NCBI RefSeq assembly: GCF_000422905.1
Contig: NZ_AUGY01000001.1
Coordinates: 248,001 to 312,000, forward strand
Length of the DNA stretch: 64,000 nt
Reading direction: 5' to 3'
DNA from: Paenibacillus alginolyticus DSM 5050 = NBRC 15375
GTDB lineage: Bacteria; Bacillota; Bacilli; Paenibacillales; NBRC-103111
The notes under the pieces were generated by a model. The model searched no databases. It had not been told where the DNA came from and saw nothing but the letters and a program-made list of their open reading frames with translations. Shown piece by piece: positions 41,674 to 49,905 of the stretch (its first letter is position 1; the number at the start of each line of letters is the position of its first letter). The translations under genes and the position numbers were made by a program.

Positions 41674-43974
41674 GTGCTCTCTTTTTTATTTCCAAGCTGG
41701 TGTGAGCCGGGCAAAGGCCCAGTCAAACAAATGCAGTGGGTTGAAGTGATGCCCTCCCTGGACGCAACGCCGATGGATCTCGCCAGGGCGGCGCGATTCG
41801 CCAAGCAAATCAGCCATCTCGGTCACCCCCGGTTCAAGCGGCTGCGATACGGACAGCTTTACTTTCGTTTCTTGGTCCAGTGTAAAGGTCCTTCTGGACA
41901 AGTACGGCTCTTTTTTTCTGTCCCCGACATCCGCTGGATGGGGTTTAAGACCGCGTTTCAAACCCAGGTTTCCGGTGTGTATTTGCTTCCTTCTCCGGAA
42001 CCTGTGTTTGAGGCTGGAAAACGGGCGCAGACCATCGTGGCCGAAGGAAGACCCTTGTATAAAGGTGCCCTTTCTGTCGTTGCTTTTCTACCTGAAGGCA
42101 AAGACCCGGTGAATGAGATGATCGCGGCGATGGGCGCGGGAGAACTGAAAGCAGGCGAGGAAGTGTGGCTGTCGCTGACATTTGCGCCATCTTCCAAGCG
42201 CGAGCTGCAGCGCCATGTACGCAAAGCGGAAGTCTGGCTGCATTCGCCGGCCAATGAGCCGGTGTCGCTTCGCGGCATTTGGCGGGAGATGCAAACAAAC
42301 CAGAAAGAGCGACCGAGGCAGCGGGAACTGACCGTTCACCAGCAGAACGTGAAGCGTTCACTGCAATGCAAGCAGGGTGAGGACGAAATTGGGCTGTGGG
42401 TGGGCTTTCGTGTACTGATCCGTTCGTATAGCTCGAAAGCACGATTGCAAACGATGAATGACATGCTGCAATCAATGCGCAGCGGAAACGGAATTGTGCT
42501 CCGTCCCGTTCGGGGACGCCAGACCCCAATACTGTTTTCGCCCGGCATGCCATCAAAAAAGCTTTTATTTACTGCCGAAGAACTGGGCTACTGGCTGCGC
42601 ATCCCGGTTTATGGCGATCTCGCTGCCGCGCATATGCAAAAGATGCATGTGAAAATTATGCCGACGCCGGAAGGGCTGGATACGGGGCTTTTTATCGGAA
42701 AAAGCAATGTGCCGGGCGTAGACAAAGGAATTCGCATGCCGGTGAATCAGATGCTCAAGCATGCGTTTCTCGCGGGTACCACCGGATCGGGCAAAACGTC
42801 GACGTTACTGTCGATCATGACACGCATGGTCGAGGATTTACAAAAAACGCCGGATCAGGCGCCGGGCTTCACTTTTCTCGATCCGCACGGCGGAGCGATT
42901 GAAACGCTGCTGAGTTACATTCCGAAAAGCCTGTATCCGAAGCTGCATCTCATTCCCTTGGGGCACACCGACCGGCCGCGCGGCTTCAATTTGTTTCAAG
43001 CCGCTCATACGGACGTGCGGGAAAGCCTGACGGGCGAATTTGTCACGACACTGCAGCAATTGTTTCCGGGATCGCGGCCAAGGGCGGAGCATTATTTGAG
43101 AAATGCCGTACTCAGCTTACTTTCCGTACCGCCGCAAACGGTCCTCGGCATCATCGATATTTTCTTTAATGAAACGTACCGCAAAAAAATGCTGCCGCAT
43201 CTGGACGTGCACTTGCGCCATTTCTGGACAGATGAGTTCGCGCAGATTTCCAATTTCGGCGAACACCTCGGCCCCATCCTGAACAAATTAGGCGCGCTCA
43301 CCACCTACCCGACGTCGCGGCGGATGCTCGGTCAGCTGCACAGCAGCATCAACGTCCGACAGGTGATGGATGAGGGGCAGATTGTGCTCATCGACGGCTC
43401 CGGCTGCGTGCCGGATTTACTCAAGATATTAGCCAGCCTGTTCTTCATCGACTATCATTTCACCTGTCGCAAACGCCCGCAGCACCAGTCGCGTCCGCAC
43501 TTCTTTTTTGCCGATGAAATGCATCTGTTTGCTACGGACATTTTGACGAAAATACTGGCGGAGGATCGCAAATTCGGCTTGTCGCTGTTTTTGGCTACCC
43601 AATATTTATCCCAACTGTCCGACCGCATCCTGGAGGCGATTCTTGGCAATGTCGGCACGCTTATGCTGCTGCAACTCGGAGGGCCGGACGCGGACAAGCT
43701 GTCACGTTGGCTCAAACCCCAGGTCACCAACGTCGACCTGATGAACTTGGCCGAACTGCACGCGATCGTGCGAACTAAAGGCCATGAGGGACGGCTGGAA
43801 CTGTTCACCATCAAAAACGAAATTGTTCCGACACTGCATGAACCCTGGATTGGGGAAGCCTGGGCGTATTCGGATGAGCAGGACGGTCGTTCGGCGGAGA
43901 CGGTTGATCAAGAGATCAACCGGGCAGCCAGCAACGGAAAAAACAAAGCATCGGAACTGCCGTTTTTCCGCTAA
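41674..43974 (+). CDS. Conjugative coupling ATPase (VirD4/TraD-HerA-like)
   Basis: This 766-residue protein has Walker A GTTGSGKTST at about residue 370, Walker B HFFFADEMH at about 610, and LFLATQYLSQLSDRIL, a motif of DUF87/TraG-type ATPases. The N-terminal 350 residues resemble a type IV secretion-type accessory domain (LRPVRGRQTPILFSPG). No membrane helix is obvious, unlike VirD4 of Proteobacteria. It would bring the relaxase-DNA complex to the transfer channel. GTG 41674 follows AGGGAGGGAG. The gene begins a long co-directional block. Confidence 0.85.
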   Translation: MLSFLFPSWCEPGKGPVKQMQWVEVMPSLDATPMDLARAARFAKQISHLGHPRFKRLRYGQLYFRFLVQCKGPSGQVRLFFSVPDIRWMGFKTAFQTQVSGVYLLPSPEPVFEAGKRAQTIVAEGRPLYKGALSVVAFLPEGKDPVNEMIAAMGAGELKAGEEVWLSLTFAPSSKRELQRHVRKAEVWLHSPANEPVSLRGIWREMQTNQKERPRQRELTVHQQNVKRSLQCKQGEDEIGLWVGFRVLIRSYSSKARLQTMNDMLQSMRSGNGIVLRPVRGRQTPILFSPGMPSKKLLFTAEELGYWLRIPVYGDLAAAHMQKMHVKIMPTPEGLDTGLFIGKSNVPGVDKGIRMPVNQMLKHAFLAGTTGSGKTSTLLSIMTRMVEDLQKTPDQAPGFTFLDPHGGAIETLLSYIPKSLYPKLHLIPLGHTDRPRGFNLFQAAHTDVRESLTGEFVTTLQQLFPGSRPRAEHYLRNAVLSLLSVPPQTVLGIIDIFFNETYRKKMLPHLDVHLRHFWTDEFAQISNFGEHLGPILNKLGALTTYPTSRRMLGQLHSSINVRQVMDEGQIVLIDGSGCVPDLLKILASLFFIDYHFTCRKRPQHQSRPHFFFADEMHLFATDILTKILAEDRKFGLSLFLATQYLSQLSDRILEAILGNVGTLMLLQLGGPDADKLSRWLKPQVTNVDLMNLAELHAIVRTKGHEGRLELFTIKNEIVPTLHEPWIGEAWAYSDEQDGRSAETVDQEINRAASNGKNKASELPFFR

Positions 43975-43983
43975 CGGGCTTAA

Positions 43984-44130
43984 GGCAAATCCGAGAGAAA
44001 CACTTAGAGGATGTACGAGAGTCATTTCGAGGGCAAATCGGAGAGAACATCGAAAGCAGGTAAGAAGCGGAAAAACCGCGACACAACGCGGTGAACGTGA
44101 GTGGGCTGAGCCAGACTATTTATACTCACA
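43984..44130 (+). other. Candidate origin of transfer (oriT)
   Basis: This is the only sizeable non-coding gap in the transfer block, directly before the relaxase-like gene. It holds a near-identical direct repeat (GGCAAATC-C/G-GAGAGAA) at 43984 and 44032, 48 bases apart. An inverted repeat ACCGCG-N6-CGCGGT lies at 44075-44092, and GTGAGT (44097-44102) / ACTCAC (44124-44129) frame 21 bases. This layout is usual for oriT, but the nick site is unknown. Confidence 0.5.
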
Positions 44131-44169
44131 CCGCCCCAAGCCGCACGAAAGGAGGACTGACCCTCTGTC

Positions 44170-45048
44170 ATGTACTACACAGCAAAAAAAGAAATGATGA
44201 TGGCGCTGTATCGGTACACCTTACTAACTGCAGAACAAGGTGCTGCTCTGCTGAACTACCGGATCAAGACGGTATACAGCATGGTTGCACAACTGAGAGC
44301 GGAAGGCGTCATCCGGAGCATCCTGCTTCCCTTCCTCCGTAACCATCATGTCGGGTATTGCCTGAGTGCCAAAGGAGCAAGGGCAGCGGCCAGCTTGTGC
44401 GGGGACGAAGAAACATTTCGGGCCAAAGCCTGGGAGGACGACCCGGTACAGTTGGAGCATTATTATGGGACGAATCGTTTTTTTACAGATCTGATCCATC
44501 ACAGTTTGCCCATTAGCGGTGATGGATTCATGGAATGGCTCGATCCGCGCGAAGCGGCGGACCGCTATGTGCAGGTGAACGCTTCGGGACGCAAAACAAG
44601 GCCGGTCAAGCCGGATGGGTTCGGCAGTTATTTACGGTCTGGACGCGGTCGACTTGTGTTCCATCTGGAATACGATACGGGCACGGAAAACCTGTGGCGG
44701 CTTAAGGATAAGCTGTTTAACTACGGTCGACTGCTGCCGGCCATTTGGCCGCAGGTGGAGGCGGTGCATGTCCTCTTTGTAACGAAAATCGCCAGTCGTC
44801 CGAAAGCCCTCCTCGACATTTGGGAGGTGCTGCAAAAAGAAACGTTTAGCGGCGACCATTTGCCGAACGTATGGGCCATCCATGAAACGGAGTGGAAGGA
44901 GCGCGGCGTGGATCGCGCGCTCTGGTGGGGAAGCGAGGAGCGACGGCTGTGTCTCATGGATCTACCGCTTCTCCCTCTTCCCCCGGATACGACGGCTCCG
45001 ATTCTCGGTAAGCAGCTGCGCGAGTCGTCCCCGATGTACAGGAGGTGA
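44170..45048 (+). CDS. Replication-relaxation family protein (putative relaxase)
   Basis: This 292-residue protein starts with a winged-helix-like segment (LTAEQGAALLNYRIKTVYSMVAQLRAEGVIR, core KTVYSMVAQLRAEGVI). It then has the family core HYYGTNRFFTDLI and KPDGFGSYL...FHLEYDTGTENLWRLKDKL. The PDG...LEYDTGT pattern resembles a PD-(D/E)xK-type nuclease site. Members are encoded on plasmids and conjugative elements of Gram-positives and are thought to nick DNA for transfer or rolling-circle replication. AAAGGAGG lies 13 bases before ATG 44170; ATG 44194 is an alternative. Confidence 0.8.
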   Translation: MYYTAKKEMMMALYRYTLLTAEQGAALLNYRIKTVYSMVAQLRAEGVIRSILLPFLRNHHVGYCLSAKGARAAASLCGDEETFRAKAWEDDPVQLEHYYGTNRFFTDLIHHSLPISGDGFMEWLDPREAADRYVQVNASGRKTRPVKPDGFGSYLRSGRGRLVFHLEYDTGTENLWRLKDKLFNYGRLLPAIWPQVEAVHVLFVTKIASRPKALLDIWEVLQKETFSGDHLPNVWAIHETEWKERGVDRALWWGSEERRLCLMDLPLLPLPPDTTAPILGKQLRESSPMYRR

Positions 45049-45053
45049 GGCGG

Positions 45054-45872
45054 GTGGACATGCGCTTGCTGCCCAAGCTGTTGTTATGGGGGATGCTCAT
45101 GATCGCTTGTTTGGGCACCGTCTCTTCCTTGGTGCGTCCGCAAACCGATTCGGCCCCAGCCTTGACGAGAGGATCACTTGAGCAACAGATGGCCATCCAT
45201 ACGGCACTGGGCTTTGCCCGCGAATGGATGGACTGGAACGGCGAAGAGTTGCTGGAGGCACGGTTGAAACGATTAAAACCGTATGTCAATCCGGATGTGC
45301 TGGCCCTTTTTACTCCACTGCAAGCGGAACAAAAAACGAAACGGCAAGAGGTCATCGCATCGGAAATGGTGTCCTTTTCTTCAAGCGGCGGATCACGGTA
45401 TACGGTTCATGTTCGAGTATTCGTAAAAAATCCGGATCGCGCAACGTGGGAAGTAGACGTTCCGGTATGGGTGCAGGCAGATAAAGGTGCTGCCGTTACT
45501 GCGCCGCCGCTTTTTCGCCCGCTGCGGAAGCCGCCTGCCGTTCCTGAACAGGGAAACGGCGAAAAGGCGACATCCGCTGAAGTGAAACAGCGAATGCGTC
45601 CGGCCATCGAAAGTTTCCTAAAAGCGATATGTGAAGGCCGGGACGCCGAGAGCCTGTTTAACTATGTGACAACCGGCTCCCATCTGATTCCGCTAGCCGG
45701 CCGTCTGCGTTTTGTCTCGCTGGATCAGCTGGACGCCACAGGAGTCGGGCCGTATGCCGTAACCGTCACGTTTTCAGCCAAAGATGAGGCGACCGGCTTC
45801 CGCTTCACGCAGGTATGGAAGCTCACAGTGACGGAAGAAAATCAGAAATTTTTCGTTGGAGCGATCAAGTAA
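45054..45872 (+). CDS. TcpC/VirB8-like conjugation protein
   Basis: This 272-residue protein has one N-terminal helix (LLPKLLLWGMLMIACLGTVS) and two NTF2-like domains outside (about 45-150 and 170-270), the known fold of TcpC and Orf13 of Tn916. These anchor the transfer channel in Gram-positive elements. GTG 45054 lies eight bases after AGGAGG; the GTG at 45045 overlaps that site. It follows the relaxase-like gene closely. Confidence 0.8.
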   Translation: MDMRLLPKLLLWGMLMIACLGTVSSLVRPQTDSAPALTRGSLEQQMAIHTALGFAREWMDWNGEELLEARLKRLKPYVNPDVLALFTPLQAEQKTKRQEVIASEMVSFSSSGGSRYTVHVRVFVKNPDRATWEVDVPVWVQADKGAAVTAPPLFRPLRKPPAVPEQGNGEKATSAEVKQRMRPAIESFLKAICEGRDAESLFNYVTTGSHLIPLAGRLRFVSLDQLDATGVGPYAVTVTFSAKDEATGFRFTQVWKLTVTEENQKFFVGAIK

Positions 45873-45912
45873 ACGGTCACCAATTGATGAACGAGGGAGG
45901 GAGTTCCGCGCG

Positions 45913-46086
45913 ATGTCCAAACAGGAAAGGGAAGAAGAGCGACAGTCGCTCATTGCGCAGCTTCAAAAACTCGATCGGCATGGGGTTTGGACCGACCAAC
46001 AAAGCAAAAATGAGGGATACCCCAACCTGACGTTGCGTGAGGCAAGAGCAAAACTGGCTGAAATGATGGACCCGAAGAATCACTAA
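45913..46086 (+). CDS. Small charged protein, 57 residues
   Basis: GAGGGAGGGAG precedes ATG 45913. The product begins MSKQEREEERQSLIAQLQKL, then HGVWTDQQSKNEGYPN and LREARAKLAEMM. It is a short helical, charged protein with no known family. Its place in the tight transfer operon suggests an accessory role. Confidence 0.6.
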   Translation: MSKQEREEERQSLIAQLQKLDRHGVWTDQQSKNEGYPNLTLREARAKLAEMMDPKNH

Positions 46087-46139
46087 CTGTCTTTCGGAGC
46101 GATTGTGGCGAGGATTCACCATTTTAGGGGGTGAAAAAA

Positions 46140-46397
46140 ATGGATGGGGATTTTGTGAATACCGGTCTTCAAGTGATTAAGCGGCTGCTGCAGGCGATCT
46201 TTTTGACCATTGCCATCTACCGGGGTGTCAAAATGTATGCCAACGGAGAGACAAACCGGCTCTGGTCGCATATCCTGCTGTCCGTTATTTTGGGCATTTT
46301 CGTCTTTGCACCAGGCATTGCCAAGTACCTCGCGCTGTACGTGCTGAAGACCCTCGGCATTTCCGTTGACGGATTGACCAACACGACAGGAGGGTAG
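46140..46397 (+). CDS. TcpD/VirB2-like small membrane protein
   Basis: This 85-residue protein has two helices (about 12-30 and 43-65) with a short loop (YRGVKMYANGETNRLW). It is the size and place of the TcpD-type proteins encoded before TcpE in Gram-positive transfer operons. ATG 46140 follows AGGGGGTG. A pilin-like or channel-lining role is inferred only from topology. Confidence 0.65.
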   Translation: MDGDFVNTGLQVIKRLLQAIFLTIAIYRGVKMYANGETNRLWSHILLSVILGIFVFAPGIAKYLALYVLKTLGISVDGLTNTTGG

Positions 46398-46401
46398 GCG
46401 G

Positions 46402-47124
46402 GTGAATGAGGAAAAAACCGAATCGTATCGCGCCCTGTACCGGGTGCGGCCGTTGATTTATCACATCGGGGATATCCGCTTGTGGATGCCGATCCGGCAG
46501 GATGGCGTCGTTTTGTGGTTTGTCTATGTCGGCGTGTTTTTCATCTTTTGTTATCTTTTCCCGCTACTCTCATGGGTGCTTCCGTTTGATCGCACGATCA
46601 CGATGGTGGTCGGCCCAATCGCCGCCGCGTATTACACGGTCAAGCTCGATCCGGCAGGAAAGTCGGTTCCGCGCTATTTGCGGGACATTCTGCATTTTTT
46701 GGTGCGGCCGAAATGGTTTGTTCGCTGGCAAGTGATCCGCCAACCTGGGGAAAGACGGAAGATTCAATTTGTTGGCCGTTGCCGACCCTATGAACGATTT
46801 TCACTAAAAAACGGCATCGAGGAATGGCGCGGAGGCAACGTGCGGCTGGGTGGAACCGTGGAGGGCCTGCAAACGCTCCTGCTTCCAGCAAACATGCAAG
46901 TCCGTTGGCGCGCACGAACAACGTTGCTAACAGTGACGCCGTTCAAGCGGAAATCGAAACGATCGGTCGTTCCGCCTGCACGGTTGGAAGGAAAAGCACG
47001 GCGGGCACTGGCGTGGACAACATCCGTTCCGGTACAAGTGGATCGAGAGAAAAGGAATGACCTCATCGAGATGTGGAAGGTTAGCAAACGGATCGACTCG
47101 TGTGAAAATGAAGAGGACGGATAA
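46402..47124 (+). CDS. TcpE-family conjugation membrane protein
   Basis: This 240-residue protein has two helices (about 38-58 and 65-82: LWFVYVGVFFIFCYLFPLL, TITMVVGPIAAAYYTVKLD), then the family segment RYLRDILHFLVRPKWFV and a cytoplasmic, basic C-terminal part. It matches TcpE, the VirB3-like partner of the VirB4 ATPase. GTG 46402 follows GGAGGGTAGGCGG. It lies four bases after the previous stop. Confidence 0.82.
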   Translation: MNEEKTESYRALYRVRPLIYHIGDIRLWMPIRQDGVVLWFVYVGVFFIFCYLFPLLSWVLPFDRTITMVVGPIAAAYYTVKLDPAGKSVPRYLRDILHFLVRPKWFVRWQVIRQPGERRKIQFVGRCRPYERFSLKNGIEEWRGGNVRLGGTVEGLQTLLLPANMQVRWRARTTLLTVTPFKRKSKRSVVPPARLEGKARRALAWTTSVPVQVDREKRNDLIEMWKVSKRIDSCENEEDG

Positions 47125-47135
47125 AGAGACGAAGC

Positions 47136-47381
47136 GTGGTGATGGAGATGGGGAAATGGAACCACAAGGTGTCCATTGGTGTCGACGATATTCTTGAAAA
47201 TGAGTCGACCAGTGTGGAGAAAAAGGGCCAGGCGATCACCGAGCGATTAAGTTGTGAGGCGTGTTTTCGGTCCTTTCCGCATTTCACTGAGTTAAGGGCG
47301 GCTCGGGATGCAGAAGAACTTGATGAATGGCTGACTCGCATGTACGACTATGCCGACCGAAATCGCTTTTGGATCACGTAA
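47136..47381 (+). CDS. Small protein of the transfer operon, 81 residues
   Basis: The frame from GTG 47136 (or ATG 47142/47148; no clear ribosome site favours one) encodes an acidic, soluble protein with two Cys (LSCEACFRSFPHF) and an aromatic end (YDYADRNRFWIT). The family is not recognised. It sits between tcpE and the VirB4 gene. Confidence 0.55.
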   Translation: MVMEMGKWNHKVSIGVDDILENESTSVEKKGQAITERLSCEACFRSFPHFTELRAARDAEELDEWLTRMYDYADRNRFWIT

Positions 47382-47412
47382 CAGTCGGAACGGTGGGGGG
47401 AGGTGAGACGAC

Positions 47413-49905
47413 TTGAAATTTCCGGTTTTGTATTGGGAGCAAAATCTCCTGTTCGATACGCTGCTCAAGCCATGGGCGGTGTACCGGATTCCGCTGAAGC
47501 CGTACGCCTACCAGTCGCCGGAGAAAAAGGGCGGCACGGTCAGCGTCATGCAGCAGTTTTTGCACAGCTATCACGGCAGCGGCCAGCTTCTTTCCGTGAC
47601 CCGGATGATGGATGCCGGCGTATGGCAGGCCAGACGCACCGGTCAGGGAGCGGAACATGAACGGTATGTCCAAGCGGTCATGCAGCGGTTTGCCGAGCGG
47701 CGGCCGTGGCAGCGATCGCTTTATCTCATTTTGCAGCTGTCCGCCGTGCAAAAGCAATTTCCCGAAGTGGATTTGTCGGGACTTCGCAAAACGGGCGAAA
47801 CGCTGCGGGAGTGGGCCGGCGCGCTGGGGCGAAACATTCAGGAGCAGTTTTGGTATCGCCAGCGCGGTGAACTGGAAATGGAACGCATGCACATCGCTAG
47901 GTCCGCCGAAAGCCTGCAGTTTAATCAGGTGAACCAACACCTCGGCGGCGAAAGGTGCGGACCGCAGGAAATTGAATGGCTGCTGCGGCGGGGCTTTTTC
48001 CGGGGGGTGGCTTTGGAGCCGGAACTGACGCTGTCACCGGAGACCATGCGCGAGGTGCGGGTGATGGGCGAGAAGGTACTGCTGCGCCCCAAAAAATCGC
48101 TGCCGGTGCTCCTCGCCGCGGACCTCATCGGGGAAGAAAAAATGAAGACGTGGGTTGTGCATCACGATGACCTGGAGGAAGACAGCATGAAAAGTTTTCA
48201 GGCGTTTTTCTCCGTCGTCGATGTGCCCGAGGAAATTGCCACCGTCGGCGACGAGTGGCTGTATGCGCTCGAAGACCTGCCCTTTCCTGCCGAAGTCAGC
48301 ATTCACTTTCAGGTACAAACGCCGCATGAAGCGGCAGGCGGCCTTCAGCGCAACCGCAAGGTACTCAAAGACCAGCGGCGAGAATACCACGAAGCGTCGG
48401 AGGAAACGCCGATCACGCTGGAGTGGGCCGGCAAGCGGGGAAGAGTGTTGGAAAACAAGCTGCAAAAAGGGATGCCGCTTGTCTGGTCATCCGTTTGGCT
48501 GAATGTGTCCGCATCTTCCCGCAAGGAGCTGGAGGAACGGGCGGCGCAGCTTCTGCAATTGTATGCGACTAAACAAATCCGCATCGTCCGCGCTCCGGCG
48601 GATCAGGCGAACGCGTTTCAGCTGTTTTTACCGGGCTCGGCCATGGAGAAAGAAAACCGGATCCCGATGGACCCGAAATTTTTGTCTGCCGGCATGCTGC
48701 ACGGTTCCCGGGAGATCGGCGATCCGGATGGGGACTACATCGGGCGCACCTTGCACCGCATTCCGGTGCTGCTGGATCTAAAACGTCCGATGTCCAAGGA
48801 ACTCAATCGTTCCGGTGCGATTGTCATTGTCGGTACGCTCGGCGCCGGAAAGTCGGTGCTGAAAAAGACGCTGTATTACCAAGCGCATAATCAGGGCGGC
48901 ATTGTGTTTGCAATTGATCCGAAAGGCGAAGACAGTTGTTTTTCGCTCATTCCGGACATCCGCGAGAATATGGTGCTGCTCAACTTTTCGGCGGAGTCGC
49001 AGACGAAATTCAATCCCTTTCGCATGTCGAAATCCGACCAGCGGTGTCACGGCATTGTGCTGGATTTCCTCAGTCTGCTGCTGGAGGGAACGCGCAACGA
49101 TGAACGGGCAGATGCCATCATGGAAGCCGTCGAGCGTACGTATGAACAGGAACGGCACGACCTCTTTACATTTATGAAAGAACTGGACCGGATTGCGGCC
49201 GAATCGTCGGTTGAAGCCATCCGGATTGAAGCCCGGCGCTGCGTCAATCGACTGCAATCGTACTCGCGAAGTCCGTTTGGCAAGTTCATCTTCGCCCGCG
49301 ACGGGGAAGAAAATGCGCAATTGAGCGGCGCGCGGTTTGTGGTGATCACGCTGGCCGGATTGCCGCTGCCCAAGAAACGAAGTGAGCGCGTGCAGACCAA
49401 CTTGACGCCTAACGAGCGTTTCGGGCTCGGCATCATGTATCTGGTTGCGGCGCTGGGGCGGGAGTATATGTTTCACAGCCCGCACGACATACTCAAAATA
49501 TTCGGGATCGATGAACTCTGGATGCTGAAGGCTTTTCCCGAAGGGGCCCTGCTGATTGATGAAATCATCCGCATGGGCCGTTCGTTTGCGGTGGTGCCGC
49601 TTTTTGCCACACAAAATCCGGGGGATGTGAGCGATGAGGAGACGAGAAACAATCTCGGCTCCATTTTTTGTTTTAGGACGGAAGATCCGAGAGCCATTGC
49701 CGATAATTTGACGCTGCTCGGCCTTGATCCGGACGACGAAGATATGATTCAGGCATTCCGCGAACTCAAGGCAGGGGATTGTTACATGAAGGATATCACC
49801 GGCCGCATCGGACGGGTGCATATCGAACCGACGCCGGATGATCTGTTGCAACTCTTTAATACGACACCGGATCGGTTGCTGGAGGAAAGAAGGGGAGCCG
49901 ATTGA
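47413..49905 (+). CDS. VirB4/TcpF-like conjugation ATPase
   Basis: This 830-residue ATPase has Walker A GTLGAGKSVLKK at about residue 478, Walker B IFGIDELWML at about 700, and the downstream ATQNPGDVS (sensor) and NNLGSIFCFRTEDPRA. It powers assembly and DNA passage of the type IV secretion channel. The N-terminal half binds the membrane partners. TTG 47413 follows GGGGAGGTGAGACGAC. It overlaps the VirB6-like gene by four bases. Confidence 0.92.
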   Translation: MKFPVLYWEQNLLFDTLLKPWAVYRIPLKPYAYQSPEKKGGTVSVMQQFLHSYHGSGQLLSVTRMMDAGVWQARRTGQGAEHERYVQAVMQRFAERRPWQRSLYLILQLSAVQKQFPEVDLSGLRKTGETLREWAGALGRNIQEQFWYRQRGELEMERMHIARSAESLQFNQVNQHLGGERCGPQEIEWLLRRGFFRGVALEPELTLSPETMREVRVMGEKVLLRPKKSLPVLLAADLIGEEKMKTWVVHHDDLEEDSMKSFQAFFSVVDVPEEIATVGDEWLYALEDLPFPAEVSIHFQVQTPHEAAGGLQRNRKVLKDQRREYHEASEETPITLEWAGKRGRVLENKLQKGMPLVWSSVWLNVSASSRKELEERAAQLLQLYATKQIRIVRAPADQANAFQLFLPGSAMEKENRIPMDPKFLSAGMLHGSREIGDPDGDYIGRTLHRIPVLLDLKRPMSKELNRSGAIVIVGTLGAGKSVLKKTLYYQAHNQGGIVFAIDPKGEDSCFSLIPDIRENMVLLNFSAESQTKFNPFRMSKSDQRCHGIVLDFLSLLLEGTRNDERADAIMEAVERTYEQERHDLFTFMKELDRIAAESSVEAIRIEARRCVNRLQSYSRSPFGKFIFARDGEENAQLSGARFVVITLAGLPLPKKRSERVQTNLTPNERFGLGIMYLVAALGREYMFHSPHDILKIFGIDELWMLKAFPEGALLIDEIIRMGRSFAVVPLFATQNPGDVSDEETRNNLGSIFCFRTEDPRAIADNLTLLGLDPDDEDMIQAFRELKAGDCYMKDITGRIGRVHIEPTPDDLLQLFNTTPDRLLEERRGAD

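Noticed and set aside
48778..49851. 357-codon open frame on the minus strand inside the VirB4-like gene
   Set aside because: It is a shadow of the GC-rich coding strand; no recognisable protein and no ribosome site.
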